Notes under the pieces: model-generated
Databases searched by the model: none
What the model saw: the letters and a program-made list of their open reading frames with translations, nothing else
Told to the model about the DNA's origin: nothing
NCBI GenBank assembly: GCA_003526065.1
Contig: DQBD01000035.1
Location: 1 to 6,292, forward strand
DNA: 6,292 nt
Reading direction: 5' to 3'
From: Gammaproteobacteria bacterium
GTDB taxonomy: Bacteria; Pseudomonadota; Gammaproteobacteria; Immundisolibacterales; Immundisolibacteraceae
Position numbers and translations under genes: made by a program
Shown here: positions 1 to 6,292 of the stretch, piece after piece
Layout of the letters: the number at the start of each line of letters is the position of its first letter
Position numbering within the stretch: the stretch's first letter is position 1

Positions 1-332
1 GCCACAATGGTATCCGGCAGCGGACCAGGGGACTCTTCGTTATTGGCTTCGCTGTCGGACAGTTCGTGCTCGGCGATCAGCATGGTGACGGACGCACCAT
101 GAGGCTCATAATCCTGGCGGGCAATGTTGAGAACATTGGCACCGATGATCTTGACCACATCGGTCAGAATCTGGGTCAGACGCTCGGCGTTGTACATCTC
201 GTCGATGTAATCAATATAGGCTTCGCGTTGTTCTTCGGTCTGCGCGTAACAGATGTCGTAGATGTTGAAGCTCAGGGATTTGGTCAGGTTGTTGAAACCG
301 TGCAGCGTGAGCTTGTCGTTCAGTTCGGGCAT
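1..332 (-). CDS. speD: S-adenosylmethionine decarboxylase proenzyme (SpeD), N-terminal part, cut by window edge
   Basis: The reverse strand reads ATG at 332 and stays open for 110 complete codons to the window edge. The product closely matches my memory of E. coli and Pseudomonas Spe[22 protein letters not shown] at residues 10-30 (quoted in part: [12 protein letters not shown]), then [16 protein letters not shown] (62-77), HGASVT (78-83) and [10 protein letters not shown] (102-111). The enzyme decarboxylates S-adenosylmethionine to the aminopropyl donor used by spermidine synthase, in the cytoplasm. Known family members are made as a proenzyme of about 264 residues that self-cleaves before a serine, which becomes the pyruvoyl cofactor. 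By alignment with E. coli (Lys111-Ser112) that serine should be near residue 116, about five codons outside the window, so activity cannot be judged here. The start lies 5 nt after the VOC stop, with no clear Shine-Dalgarno sequence, suggesting coupled translation or a weak start. GC is about 54% (178 of 332), lower than its neighbours. Confidence 0.95.
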   Translation of the reverse strand, partial: MPELNDKLTLHGFNNLTKSLSFNIYDICYAQTEEQREAYIDYIDEMYNAERLTQILTDVVKIIGANVLNIARQDYEPHGASVTMLIAEHELSDSEANNEESPGPLPDTIV

Positions 333-337
333 GGCAA

Positions 338-748
338 TTACCGCGGCGGGCGCACGGCGCCGGCCAAGGGAGGATGGAAGATGATTTGCACCCGGTTGCC
401 TGCCGGGTCCAGGCAGTAGAAGCTGCGCGCACCATCGCGGTGCGTGCGCGGCGCGGCGACGATGCGGACGCCATTGTCACGCAGAAAGTCATGCCACGGA
501 TCGACGTCTTCGATACGGCGCAACACGAAGCCGATGTGATCCAGGCGCTGCCCCTGCTCGGCCGTCCGCGGCCCGCGGTGCAGCGCCAGGTTGTCGTGGC
601 CACCGCTGAGGTACACGTTGTCCGGGTCCGGACGCCATTCCACGTGCAGGCCGAGCAGATCGACATAGAACCGCTCGCAGGCCTCGAGGTTCTCGACGAA
701 CAACGCCACGTGGCGCAACCCGGCGTGCGGCGGCGGACGCTCGGCCAC
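338..748 (-). CDS. VOC-fold (glyoxalase/bleomycin-resistance/dioxygenase superfamily) protein, function unknown
   Basis: This 136-residue protein has two beta-alpha-beta-beta-beta modules typical of the vicinal oxygen chelate fold. The first covers roughly residues 10-60 ([20 protein letters not shown], then LLGLHVEW), and the second roughly 67-126 ([33 protein letters not shown]). Candidate metal ligands are His13 and His71. The position near the C-terminus that is usually Glu is Gln121 here, and the third-strand position often occupied by Glu looks like Ala55, so the metal site may be weak or altered. The superfamily includes glyoxalase I, extradiol dioxygenases and antibiotic-modifying or binding proteins; nothing in the sequence selects one. 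I chose the GTG start at 748 because it lies 2 nt after the trpC stop, leaves the first beta strand intact, and has GAGG seven bases upstream; the reading frame further upstream has low-quality, Arg-rich translation inside trpC. It is probably cotranscribed with trpGDC. A link to tryptophan or polyamine metabolism is only positional. Confidence 0.88.
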   Translation of the reverse strand: MAERPPPHAGLRHVALFVENLEACERFYVDLLGLHVEWRPDPDNVYLSGGHDNLALHRGPRTAEQGQRLDHIGFVLRRIEDVDPWHDFLRDNGVRIVAAPRTHRDGARSFYCLDPAGNRVQIIFHPPLAGAVRPPR

Positions 749-750
749 GC

Positions 751-1554
751 TCAGGCCTCGACGGGAAACAGTTCGGCCAGGCGCGCGCCGGGATCGGCGG
801 CGCGCATGAAAGCCTCGCCGACCAGGAACGCGTGCACGTCGGCACTGCGGATCAGCGCCACGTCGGCGGCGCTGTGAATGCCGCTTTCCGCCACCAGCAG
901 GCACTCGCGCGGCACCCGGCCGGCCAGGCGCACGGTGGTGTCCAGCCGCGTCTCGAAGGTATGCAGGTTGCGATTGTTGACCCCCAGCAGGCGCGGCGAC
1001 AGTGCCAGCGCGCGGTCGAGCTCGTACGCGTCGTGCACTTCGATCAACGCATCCAGGCCGAGTTCCGCCGCCGCGGCGTAAAGATCGGCCAGCCGGGCGT
1101 CGTCGAGCGCCGCCACGATCAGCAGGATGCAGTCGGCGCCGGCCGCGCGCGCCTCGTACACCTGGTACGGATCGAGCAGGAAGTCCTTGCGCAGCAACGG
1201 CAGCTCCACCGCCGCGCGCACGGCGCGCAGGTGGTCGAGGCTGCCCTTGAAAAACGGCCCGTCGGTGAGCACCGACAGGCAGGCCGCGCCACCGGCCAGA
1301 TAGCTGCGCGCGATGGCCGGCGGGTCGAAGTCGGCCCGCAGCAGGCCCTTGCTTGGCGAGGCCTGCTTGATTTCGGCGATCACCGCTGCCTGCCCGCGCG
1401 TCACCCGCGCCGCCAGTGCGGCGGCAAAGCCGCGCGCCGCGGGCATGGCCTCCGCCTCGCGGCGCAGTTCGGGCAACGGACGGACGCGCTGCGCAGCCGC
1501 CAGTTCGTCCGCCTTGGCGGCGAGAATTTTCTTCAGTACGTCGGGGGTGTTCAT
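751..1554 (-). CDS. trpC: Indole-3-glycerol phosphate synthase (TrpC), monofunctional
   Basis: This 267-residue enzyme closes the pyrrole ring of 1-(o-carboxyphenylamino)-1-deoxyribulose 5-phosphate to form indole-3-glycerol phosphate, the fourth step from chorismate to tryptophan in the cytoplasm. The TIM-barrel family signatures are in order: [13 protein letters not shown] at 58-70 (Glu61 and Lys63 in the active site), [10 protein letters not shown] at 96-105, [13 protein letters not shown] at 120-132 (Lys123, the expected general acid), LIEVH at 170-174 (Glu172, the expected general base), GVNNRNL at 191-197, and ESGI at 223-226 for phosphate binding, then LVGEAFM at 244-250. Length is normal for a free-standing TrpC, and there is no TrpF domain as in the E. 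coli fusion. The start overlaps the trpD stop by 4 nt (ATGA) and has a strong GGAGG four bases upstream. All expected catalytic residues are present. The protein contains no tryptophan. Confidence 0.97.
   Translation of the reverse strand: MNTPDVLKKILAAKADELAAAQRVRPLPELRREAEAMPAARGFAAALAARVTRGQAAVIAEIKQASPSKGLLRADFDPPAIARSYLAGGAACLSVLTDGPFFKGSLDHLRAVRAAVELPLLRKDFLLDPYQVYEARAAGADCILLIVAALDDARLADLYAAAAELGLDALIEVHDAYELDRALALSPRLLGVNNRNLHTFETRLDTTVRLAGRVPRECLLVAESGIHSAADVALIRSADVHAFLVGEAFMRAADPGARLAELFPVEA
756..759 (-). promoter_or_regulatory. Ribosome binding site of the VOC gene
   Basis: GAGG on the minus strand lies seven bases before the GTG at 748, inside the last codons of trpC. It supports the GTG start, which otherwise would be an uncertain choice because no ATG occurs near the start of the conserved fold. 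Confidence 0.6.
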
Positions 1555-2576
1555 GGCGCCTCCAGGCGCTGACTCAGGGCAGCCAGCTCGGCCACCCGCT
1601 GCGCGGCGACACCACCGGCGAGCAGCGCCTGCGCCTGGGCCACACCGTCTTCCAGGGAGCGGGCAAGCCCCGCCACGTACAGCGCCGCGCCGGCATTCAG
1701 GGCCACGATGTCGCGCGCCGGGCCCGCCTCGCCGGCCAGCGCACCGCGCAGCATGGTCACGCTGGCCGGCACGTCCGGCACCGCCAGCCGCTCGCTGGGC
1801 ACGCGCGTGAAGCCGAACTGCTCGGGTTCGATGCGGTAGCAGCGCACCGCGCCGTCCTTCAGTTCCGCCACCTGCGTGGCGGCGCCCAGGCTGATCTCGT
1901 CCAGCCCGTCGTCGGCGTGCACCACCAGCACGTGGCGGCTGCCCAGGCGCGCCAGCACCTGGGCGATGGGCTCCACCAGTGCCACCGTGTACACGCCCAC
2001 CACCTGACAGGTCGGACGCGCCGGATTGGTCAGCGGCCCCAGCAGGTTGAACAGCGTGCGGATGCCAAGCTCGCGCCGTGGTCCCAGCGCATGGCGGGTG
2101 GCGCGGTGGTGCGCCGGTGCAAACATGAAACCGAAACCGACCTCGTCGATACAGCGGGCGATTGCCTCCGGCGGCAGCTCGATGCGCACACCGAGCGCCT
2201 CCAGCACGTCGGCGCTGCCGCTGGCACTGGAGACCGAGCGGTTGCCGTGCTTGGCCACCCGCCCACCGGCGGCCGCCACCACGAAGGCGGCTGCGGTGGA
2301 CACGTTGAACAGGCCGGCACCATCGCCACCGGTGCCGCAGGTGTCGACCAGTCGCTCCGGGGTGACGTCCACCTTCAGCGCGAACTCGCGCATCACCTGC
2401 GCCGCGGCGGCGATCTCGGTCACCGTCTCGCCCTTCATGCGCAGCGCCACCAGCAGGCCGCCGATCTGGGCCGGTGTCGCCTCGCCGCTCATGATGGCGC
2501 GCATGGCCTCGGCCATCTGCGCGCCGTCCAGATCCTCGCCCGCCACGGCGCGGGCGATGGCCGCCTGCACGCTCAT
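1551..2576 (-). CDS. trpD: Anthranilate phosphoribosyltransferase (TrpD)
   Basis: This 341-residue enzyme transfers the phosphoribosyl group of PRPP to anthranilate, giving N-(5'-phosphoribosyl)anthranilate, the second step of the tryptophan branch. The N-terminal helical part (about 1-70, including the [20 protein letters not shown] stretch at 30-49) is followed by the PRPP/anthranilate site: DTCGTGGDG at 78-86, FNVST at 90-94, and [21 protein letters not shown] starting at 109. FMFAPAHH at 150-157, [14 protein letters not shown] at 173-186 and the metal-binding DGLDEIS at 223-229 (Asp226, Glu227) also match the family. Length is the usual ~340 residues, so it is the free-standing form rather than the TrpG-TrpD fusion of enteric bacteria. 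The ATG at 2576 overlaps the trpG stop in an ATGA; no good Shine-Dalgarno sequence is visible, so translational coupling to trpG is likely. The reading frame continues upstream through trpG without a stop, but that part translates to non-homologous Arg-rich sequence and is not coding. No tryptophan residues occur in the protein. Confidence 0.97.
   Translation of the reverse strand: MSVQAAIARAVAGEDLDGAQMAEAMRAIMSGEATPAQIGGLLVALRMKGETVTEIAAAAQVMREFALKVDVTPERLVDTCGTGGDGAGLFNVSTAAAFVVAAAGGRVAKHGNRSVSSASGSADVLEALGVRIELPPEAIARCIDEVGFGFMFAPAHHRATRHALGPRRELGIRTLFNLLGPLTNPARPTCQVVGVYTVALVEPIAQVLARLGSRHVLVVHADDGLDEISLGAATQVAELKDGAVRCYRIEPEQFGFTRVPSERLAVPDVPASVTMLRGALAGEAGPARDIVALNAGAALYVAGLARSLEDGVAQAQALLAGGVAAQRVAELAALSQRLEAP
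1559..1563 (-). promoter_or_regulatory. Ribosome binding site of trpC
   Basis: GGAGG on the minus strand, four bases before the ATG at 1554 and inside the 3' end of trpD. It fixes the trpC start and shows that trpC can recruit ribosomes itself as well as through the ATGA overlap. Confidence 0.65.
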
Positions 2577-3166
2577 GTCCGACCGGCCGGCATGGCCAGG
2601 AAATTGGCCAGCAGGGCGTGGCCGTGCTGGGTCAGGATCGATTCGGGATGAAACTGCACCCCGGCCACCGGCAACTCGCGGTGGCGCAGGCCCATGATCT
2701 CGTGCCGGCTGCCGTCGGCGTGACAGGTCCAGGCGGTCACTTCCAGACACGGCGGCAGGCTCGCCCATTCCACCACCAGCGAGTGATAGCGCGTGGCGGT
2801 GAACGGATTGGGCAAGCCGGCGAACAGCCCCTGACCGTCGTGATGCACGGGCGAGGTCTTGCCGTGCATGACCTCGTCGGCGCGGATGACGCGCCCGTCG
2901 AACGCCTGGCCGATGGCCTGGTGCCCCAGGCACACGCCAAGGATCGGCACCCGCCCGGCGAAGCGGCGTATCAGGTCCAGCGAGATGCCCGCCTCGTCCG
3001 GCGTGCATGGCCCCGGCGACACGACGATGCGCTCCGGCGCCAGGCGCTCCACCTCGTCCAGGCTGATGCAGTCGTTGCGGTGGGTGACCACATCCACACC
3101 CAACTCACCCAGGTACTGCACCAGGTTGAAGGTGAACGAGTCGTAGTTGTCGAGCATCAACACCAT
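2573..3166 (-). CDS. trpG: Anthranilate synthase glutamine amidotransferase subunit (TrpG; may double as PabA)
   Basis: This 197-residue class I glutamine amidotransferase hydrolyses glutamine and passes ammonia to TrpE for anthranilate synthesis from chorismate. The N-terminus [20 protein letters not shown] is diagnostic for TrpG/PabA. The oxyanion-hole segment [13 protein letters not shown] is at 48-60, the nucleophile is Cys79 in GVCLGHQ, HGKTSPV (101-107) and YHSLVV (127-132) follow, and His173 and Glu175 in VQFHPES complete the catalytic triad. The same subunit serves both anthranilate and p-aminobenzoate synthesis in some bacteria, and sequence alone does not settle which; linkage to trpDC favours TrpG. 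The start at 3166 aligns with known TrpG N-termini; a second in-frame ATG at 3157 is possible but would remove conserved residues. Only a weak GGA lies upstream. The trpE partner is not adjacent: an efflux permease lies upstream instead. Confidence 0.96.
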   Translation of the reverse strand: MVLMLDNYDSFTFNLVQYLGELGVDVVTHRNDCISLDEVERLAPERIVVSPGPCTPDEAGISLDLIRRFAGRVPILGVCLGHQAIGQAFDGRVIRADEVMHGKTSPVHHDGQGLFAGLPNPFTATRYHSLVVEWASLPPCLEVTAWTCHADGSRHEIMGLRHRELPVAGVQFHPESILTQHGHALLANFLAMPAGRT

Positions 3167-3190
3167 GCGCGCGCTATTCCGTCGCCAAGG

Positions 3191-3203
3191 CAGCCGCTGG
3201 CTG
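3191..3203 (-). other. Small inverted repeat in the trpG leader
   Basis: CAGCC-AGC-GGCTG can form a five-base-pair stem with a three-base loop, about 25 nt upstream of the trpG start and downstream of the candidate promoter. It is short, and in GC-rich DNA such stems arise often by chance. There is no leader peptide with tandem Trp codons and no T-run after the stem, so it is not a classical trp attenuator. Confidence 0.2.
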
Positions 3204-3217
3204 GCAAAAAGACGCCT

Positions 3218-3246
3218 ATTGTCCGTCGATCGGGGGCAACTGCGAA
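3218..3246 (-). promoter_or_regulatory. Candidate sigma70-type promoter for trpGDC
   Basis: On the minus strand TTCGCA (3246-3241) and GACAAT (3223-3218) each match the -35 and -10 consensus at four of six positions and are separated by exactly 17 bases. They lie in the only sizeable gap of the window and would start transcription about 45 nt before trpG. No match to the E. coli TrpR operator is seen nearby. The call rests on weak hexamers in a short region. Confidence 0.35.
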
Positions 3247-3264
3247 AGCCGGGATGGAACCGGC
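3245..3264 (-). terminator. Weak intrinsic terminator candidate after the RND permease
   Basis: GCCGG (3264-3260) and CCGGC (3252-3248) form a five-base-pair, all-GC stem with a seven-base loop, followed by only three T residues (3247-3245). It starts six bases after the permease stop, the right place for a terminator, but the stem is short and the T-tract poor. If it works it would be leaky, and it abuts the proposed -35 element. Confidence 0.3.
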
Positions 3265-3270
3265 CGGCAC

Positions 3271-6200
3271 TCAGGCGGCCCGACCGGACCGCAGACAGCG
3301 CAGCAGGCAGGGCGTGAAGGTCAGCGTCACCAGGGCGGAGAACAGCAGACCGAACAGCAGCACGATGCCCAGACCCCGGTACAGCTCGGTGCCCTCGCGC
3401 GGCAGGAACACCAGCGGGAACAGACCGAACAGCGTGGTCAGTGTGGTCATCATGATCGGCCGCAGGCGTGTCCGGGCGGCATCGAGCAGGGCCTGCGCGG
3501 GTGCCACGCCGGCCGCCAGGCTTTCCCGATAACGCTCGACCAGCAGGATCGGGTTGTTCACCACCACACCGATCAGCACCAGAAAACCCAGCACGGTGAT
3601 CATGTCGAAGCCGGCGCTGATGCCCACCGCGTTCATCAGCCTCAAGCCGAGCACGCCGCCGGCGTAACCCAGCGGCACCGTCAGCATGATCACCAGCGGA
3701 TAGCCCCAATGGCGCAGTATGGCCGCCATGACCAGGTACACCAAAGCCAGCGCCAGCAACATGTTGTCCGCCAGCGCGGCGCGGGTACTGGCCAGCTTGT
3801 CGCTGGCGCCACCGATGGCGATATGCACGCCGTCCGGCACGTCACCGGCTGCCCGCAACGCACCCACCACCTCGGTCTGCACCTTGTGCACGGCGGTTTC
3901 CAGCGGCATGTCGGTGGGCGAGACGATATTCAGGGTCACCGTGCGCTGACCGTTCAGGCGACGGATGGTGTCCGTGTCGACGGTTTCGCGCAGCCGCGCC
4001 AGCGCCGACAGCGGCACGATGCCGCCGCGTTCGGTGTACAGCGGCAGCGCCGCCAGGTCGGCCGGCCGCCGCGGCGGCTGCGCGCTGCCGTACAGGAACA
4101 GATCCACCTTGCGGTCGCCGAGATAGAAATCGTCGTGGTAGGCGCCGTCGGCCAGTGCCCACACCAGGTAGCCCAGTTCGTCGGCGGCGAGGCCGAGCTC
4201 GGCCGCCCGCTCCCAGTCCGGACGCACCTCGATGAACGGCTGGCCCAGACTCAGGCTCGGCGGGTCGGGCAGGATCTGTGGATCCCCCAGCACCTCACGC
4301 GCCTTCAGGAAGGCCTTCAGCCCCACCTCGAACAGCGGCTGCAGTTCCTCGCCCGAGATATCGAGCTCCATGCTGCGCGTGCCGCCTTCGTTGCCGGAAA
4401 AGATCGACCCGCGCGCCGAGAACGAAATCATGCCCGGATACTCGGCCAGGCGCCGTCCGAGGGTGTCGATCAAGGGCGTGACGTGGGCACGATCGCGCGT
4501 GCCGGCGATGATCTGCAGGCCACCGGCGCTGGTGCTGGTCATGAACCAGCGCAGCGGTGGGATGACATCACGGTCCGGATCGTAGTCCGCCGGGTCCCGC
4601 CCCAGGTGCGGCCCGAAAGCGGCATCGATCTCGCGGCCGATGCGATCCATGGTCGCCAGGTTGTAGCCCGGCGGCGGGAACAGCATGGAAAACGTCACGG
4701 CCTCCTCGCCTTCGGGCAGGTACTCGGCGCGCGGCGTCAGCAGCAGCCCCACCGTCCCGGCCGCCAGCACCAGGAGCACGGCGTAACCGGCACTGCGCAG
4801 GCGTCCGGCCAGCAACCAGCCGAGCACACGGGTGTAGGCCGTGGCAAAGCGGGCACCCATGCGGGCCAGCAGGCCGCTGCCGGGTGCCTCGGCGGCGGAA
4901 CCGACCAGGCGGGCCTCCGCCACCGGCACCAGCGTCAGCGCCACCAGCAGCGAGGCGACGATGGCGGCCGCAATGGCCACCGCGATGTCCGAGTACAGCT
5001 GGCCCGCCTCCTGGCGCACCAGCAGCAACGGCAACAGAACGATCACCGTGGTGGCAGTCGACGCCAGCACCGCCCCCCACACCTCGCGTGTGCCGGCCAG
5101 CACCGCCTCCAGCCCGCGCCGTCCGGCGGCGCGATGGCGGTGGATGTTTTCCAGCACCACGATGTTGTTGTCCAGCGTCATGCCGATGGCCAGCGCCACA
5201 CCGGCCAGCGACACCACGTTGATGGTGCGCCCGGCCCACAGCAGGCCGATGAACGCCGCCAGCGTCGCCACCGGCAGACCGAGCGCGCCGATCAGTGTCG
5301 GTGCCGGCCGGCGCAGGAACAGGTACAGCGCCAGCAGCGCCAGCAGGGCGCCCGAAACCAGGTTCTGGCGCACCACACCCACCGCCTGGCGCACGTAGTT
5401 CACGTCCGAGTGCATCAGGAACATGTGCAGGCCGGCGGCCGGCAGCACGGTCTTGTGCAGGCGTTCGGCCGTCGCCGTGACGGCCCGCTCGACCTCCACC
5501 ACGTTGGTGCCGCGCTGCTTCTTGATGCTCACCATCAGGCCCGTCTCGCCGCCGAAGCGCGTGTGCGAACGCAGCTCGGCGTGCGTGAGCTCGACCCGCG
5601 CCAGATCGCGCAGGTACACGGGCGCGCCGTCACGTTGGGCGACGATGGCGTCCTGCACCTCGCCGACATCGGCGAAACGGCCGAGCGTGCGCACCAGGTA
5701 GCGGCGCTTGCCGGCGTCGATGTCGCCGCCGGACAGGTCGCGGTTGCGTGCCAGCAGCGCGTCGCGCAGCTCGCTGAGGCGAATGCGGCGCTGCGCCAGC
5801 TGCGCCGGGTCCACGTACACCCGCAGCTGGCGCTCGGCACCGCCTTCCACCCGCACCTCGGCCACACCGGGTGTGCGTTCGAATGCCGCCTTGACCGTGT
5901 CCTCGACGAAGTCGAACTGCATCTCGATGTCCAACCCGCGCGGGTTGCCCGGCGCCGGCTGGATCACATAGAACATGAAGTAATTGTCGGAGAACGCCGT
6001 GGTGAAGATGCGCGGCCGATCCACGTTGTCCGGATAGCGCGGCACCTGCGAGAGGGCGTTGTTGGTCAGCGCCAGCACCTCGCTCAGGCTGCGACCGATC
6101 CCGAAGTCGAGCTCGATGGTGGCGTTGCCGGTGGTCGCCTCGGCGGTCATGCGCGACAGGCCCGGGATCGAGCGCAGGTACTCCTCCTGCTCGATCAGAA

Positions 6201-6292
6201 TCTCGCGCTCGACATCCTGCGGCGCCGCACCCGGCCATTGAGTGGCCACGGTGAGCGAGGTGATGTCCATGTCCGGGATCATCTGCACCGGC
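3271..6292 (-). CDS. RND-superfamily (HAE1/AcrB-like) efflux permease, N-terminus outside the window
   Basis: The frame is open from the window edge to the TGA at 3271-3273, giving 1006 residues of an expected ~1030-1050; roughly the first 25-35 residues with TM1 are missing. Numbering from the Val codon at 6288, the first porter domain ([20 protein letters not shown]) leads to TM2-TM6 (about 308-456), TM7 (about 499-517), a second porter/docking domain (about 520-838), and TM8-TM12 (about 839-995). The protein should be an inner-membrane trimer driven by proton flow, exporting drugs or other amphiphiles through a membrane-fusion protein and an outer-membrane channel, neither of which is in view. 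TM4 reads [14 protein letters not shown] (369-382): Asp373 matches AcrB Asp407, but Asn374 replaces Asp408. TM10 reads [13 protein letters not shown] (906-918): Asn911 replaces AcrB Lys940. The CzcA-type heavy-metal motif is absent. Substrate cannot be predicted. An Asp/Pro-rich periplasmic segment (about 564-578) precedes the [14 protein letters not shown] stretch. Confidence 0.95.
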   Translation of the reverse strand, partial: PVQMIPDMDITSLTVATQWPGAAPQDVEREILIEQEEYLRSIPGLSRMTAEATTGNATIELDFGIGRSLSEVLALTNNALSQVPRYPDNVDRPRIFTTAFSDNYFMFYVIQPAPGNPRGLDIEMQFDFVEDTVKAAFERTPGVAEVRVEGGAERQLRVYVDPAQLAQRRIRLSELRDALLARNRDLSGGDIDAGKRRYLVRTLGRFADVGEVQDAIVAQRDGAPVYLRDLARVELTHAELRSHTRFGGETGLMVSIKKQRGTNVVEVERAVTATAERLHKTVLPAAGLHMFLMHSDVNYVRQAVGVVRQNLVSGALLALLALYLFLRRPAPTLIGALGLPVATLAAFIGLLWAGRTINVVSLAGVALAIGMTLDNNIVVLENIHRHRAAGRRGLEAVLAGTREVWGAVLASTATTVIVLLPLLLVRQEAGQLYSDIAVAIAAAIVASLLVALTLVPVAEARLVGSAAEAPGSGLLARMGARFATAYTRVLGWLLAGRLRSAGYAVLLVLAAGTVGLLLTPRAEYLPEGEEAVTFSMLFPPPGYNLATMDRIGREIDAAFGPHLGRDPADYDPDRDVIPPLRWFMTSTSAGGLQIIAGTRDRAHVTPLIDTLGRRLAEYPGMISFSARGSIFSGNEGGTRSMELDISGEELQPLFEVGLKAFLKAREVLGDPQILPDPPSLSLGQPFIEVRPDWERAAELGLAADELGYLVWALADGAYHDDFYLGDRKVDLFLYGSAQPPRRPADLAALPLYTERGGIVPLSALARLRETVDTDTIRRLNGQRTVTLNIVSPTDMPLETAVHKVQTEVVGALRAAGDVPDGVHIAIGGASDKLASTRAALADNMLLALALVYLVMAAILRHWGYPLVIMLTVPLGYAGGVLGLRLMNAVGISAGFDMITVLGFLVLIGVVVNNPILLVERYRESLAAGVAPAQALLDAARTRLRPIMMTTLTTLFGLFPLVFLPREGTELYRGLGIVLLFGLLFSALVTLTFTPCLLRCLRSGRAA

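Noticed and set aside
66..419. 117-codon plus-strand open frame at the left edge
   Set aside because: It runs antisense to speD and the end of the VOC gene. The minus strand reads clear SpeD sequence, so this is a shadow.
338..748. Calling the VOC gene a bleomycin or fosfomycin resistance determinant
   Set aside because: The fold is shared by many functions, the ligand set is not the FosA His/His/Glu pattern, and the neighbours are housekeeping genes.
832..1572. 246-codon plus-strand open frame opposite trpC
   Set aside because: Antisense shadow of a well-conserved gene, with low-complexity Arg/Gln/His-rich translation and no domain.
1416..2651. Long open frame of 411 codons on the plus strand
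   Set aside because: It lies wholly opposite trpC-trpD-trpG, whose codons all match conserved enzymes. The translation is rich in Arg, His, Gln and Ala with no recognisable domain, which is typical of the antisense of GC-rich coding DNA.
3167..3270. trp attenuator or TrpR operator upstream of trpG
   Set aside because: No short leader frame with tandem Trp codons, no alternative hairpins followed by a T-run, and no match to the TrpR operator palindrome.
2618..3532. 304-codon plus-strand open frame spanning trpG, the gap and the permease end
   Set aside because: It crosses two real genes and the intergenic gap in antisense, with no recognisable motifs.
2577..3709. N-terminal extensions of the trpG and trpD frames
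   Set aside because: Both frames stay open upstream of the chosen starts, but the extra sequence is Arg-rich and non-homologous and overlaps other genes; the family alignments begin at 3166 and 2576.
3271..6292. Heavy-metal (CzcA/CusA) type RND permease
   Set aside because: The TM4 sequence is the DN-type drug-efflux form rather than the DFGxxVDGAVVxVEN form of heavy-metal exporters.
1..6292. CRISPR arrays, insertion sequences, tRNA or other RNA genes, phage attachment sites
   Set aside because: Read on both strands: no regularly spaced repeats, transposase-like frames, cloverleaf-like segments or long terminal repeats. The DNA is almost entirely accounted for by six conserved genes.

Overview
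This window is a compact chromosomal segment with a GC-rich composition and all six genes on the minus strand. Read in transcription order (high to low coordinates) it holds: the C-terminal ~1006 residues of an RND-superfamily efflux permease (entering from the right edge); trpG, trpD and trpC of tryptophan biosynthesis; a small VOC-fold (glyoxalase/dioxygenase-like) protein of unknown function; and the first ~110 residues of speD, S-adenosylmethionine decarboxylase, which runs off the left edge. The protein sequences and the trpG-trpD-trpC ... speD order point to a GC-rich gammaproteobacterium. From general knowledge, the same genes lie close together in Pseudomonas, with a crp/vfr regulator gene between trpC and speD. 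TrpC is monofunctional and TrpG is free-standing, unlike the fused TrpC-TrpF and TrpG-TrpD proteins of E. coli. I cannot name the genus.

Layout. 6292-3271: RND permease, 5' end missing. 3270-3167: the only real intergenic gap (104 nt), containing a weak terminator-like hairpin, a plausible sigma70-type promoter and a small leader hairpin. 3166-2573 trpG, 2576-1551 trpD and 1554-751 trpC are joined by two 4-nt ATGA stop/start overlaps. The VOC gene (748-338) starts with GTG two nucleotides after the trpC stop, with a Shine-Dalgarno sequence inside the trpC end. speD begins at 332, five nucleotides after the VOC stop. No stretch of 300 bases lacks a gene.

How it works together. TrpG supplies ammonia from glutamine to anthranilate synthase (its partner TrpE is not in the window). 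TrpD attaches phosphoribosyl to anthranilate, and TrpC closes the indole ring to give indole-3-glycerol phosphate. TrpE, TrpF and TrpAB must be encoded elsewhere. SpeD makes the aminopropyl donor for spermidine, a separate pathway that shares only the transcript layout. The permease appears to be the last gene of an upstream efflux unit and is probably unrelated in function to the trp genes.

I see no mobile element, CRISPR array, RNA gene or clearly new system. The points most worth a second look are the uncharacterised VOC gene placed between trpC and speD, with Gln at the usual C-terminal metal-ligand position, and the non-AcrB proton-relay residues of the permease.
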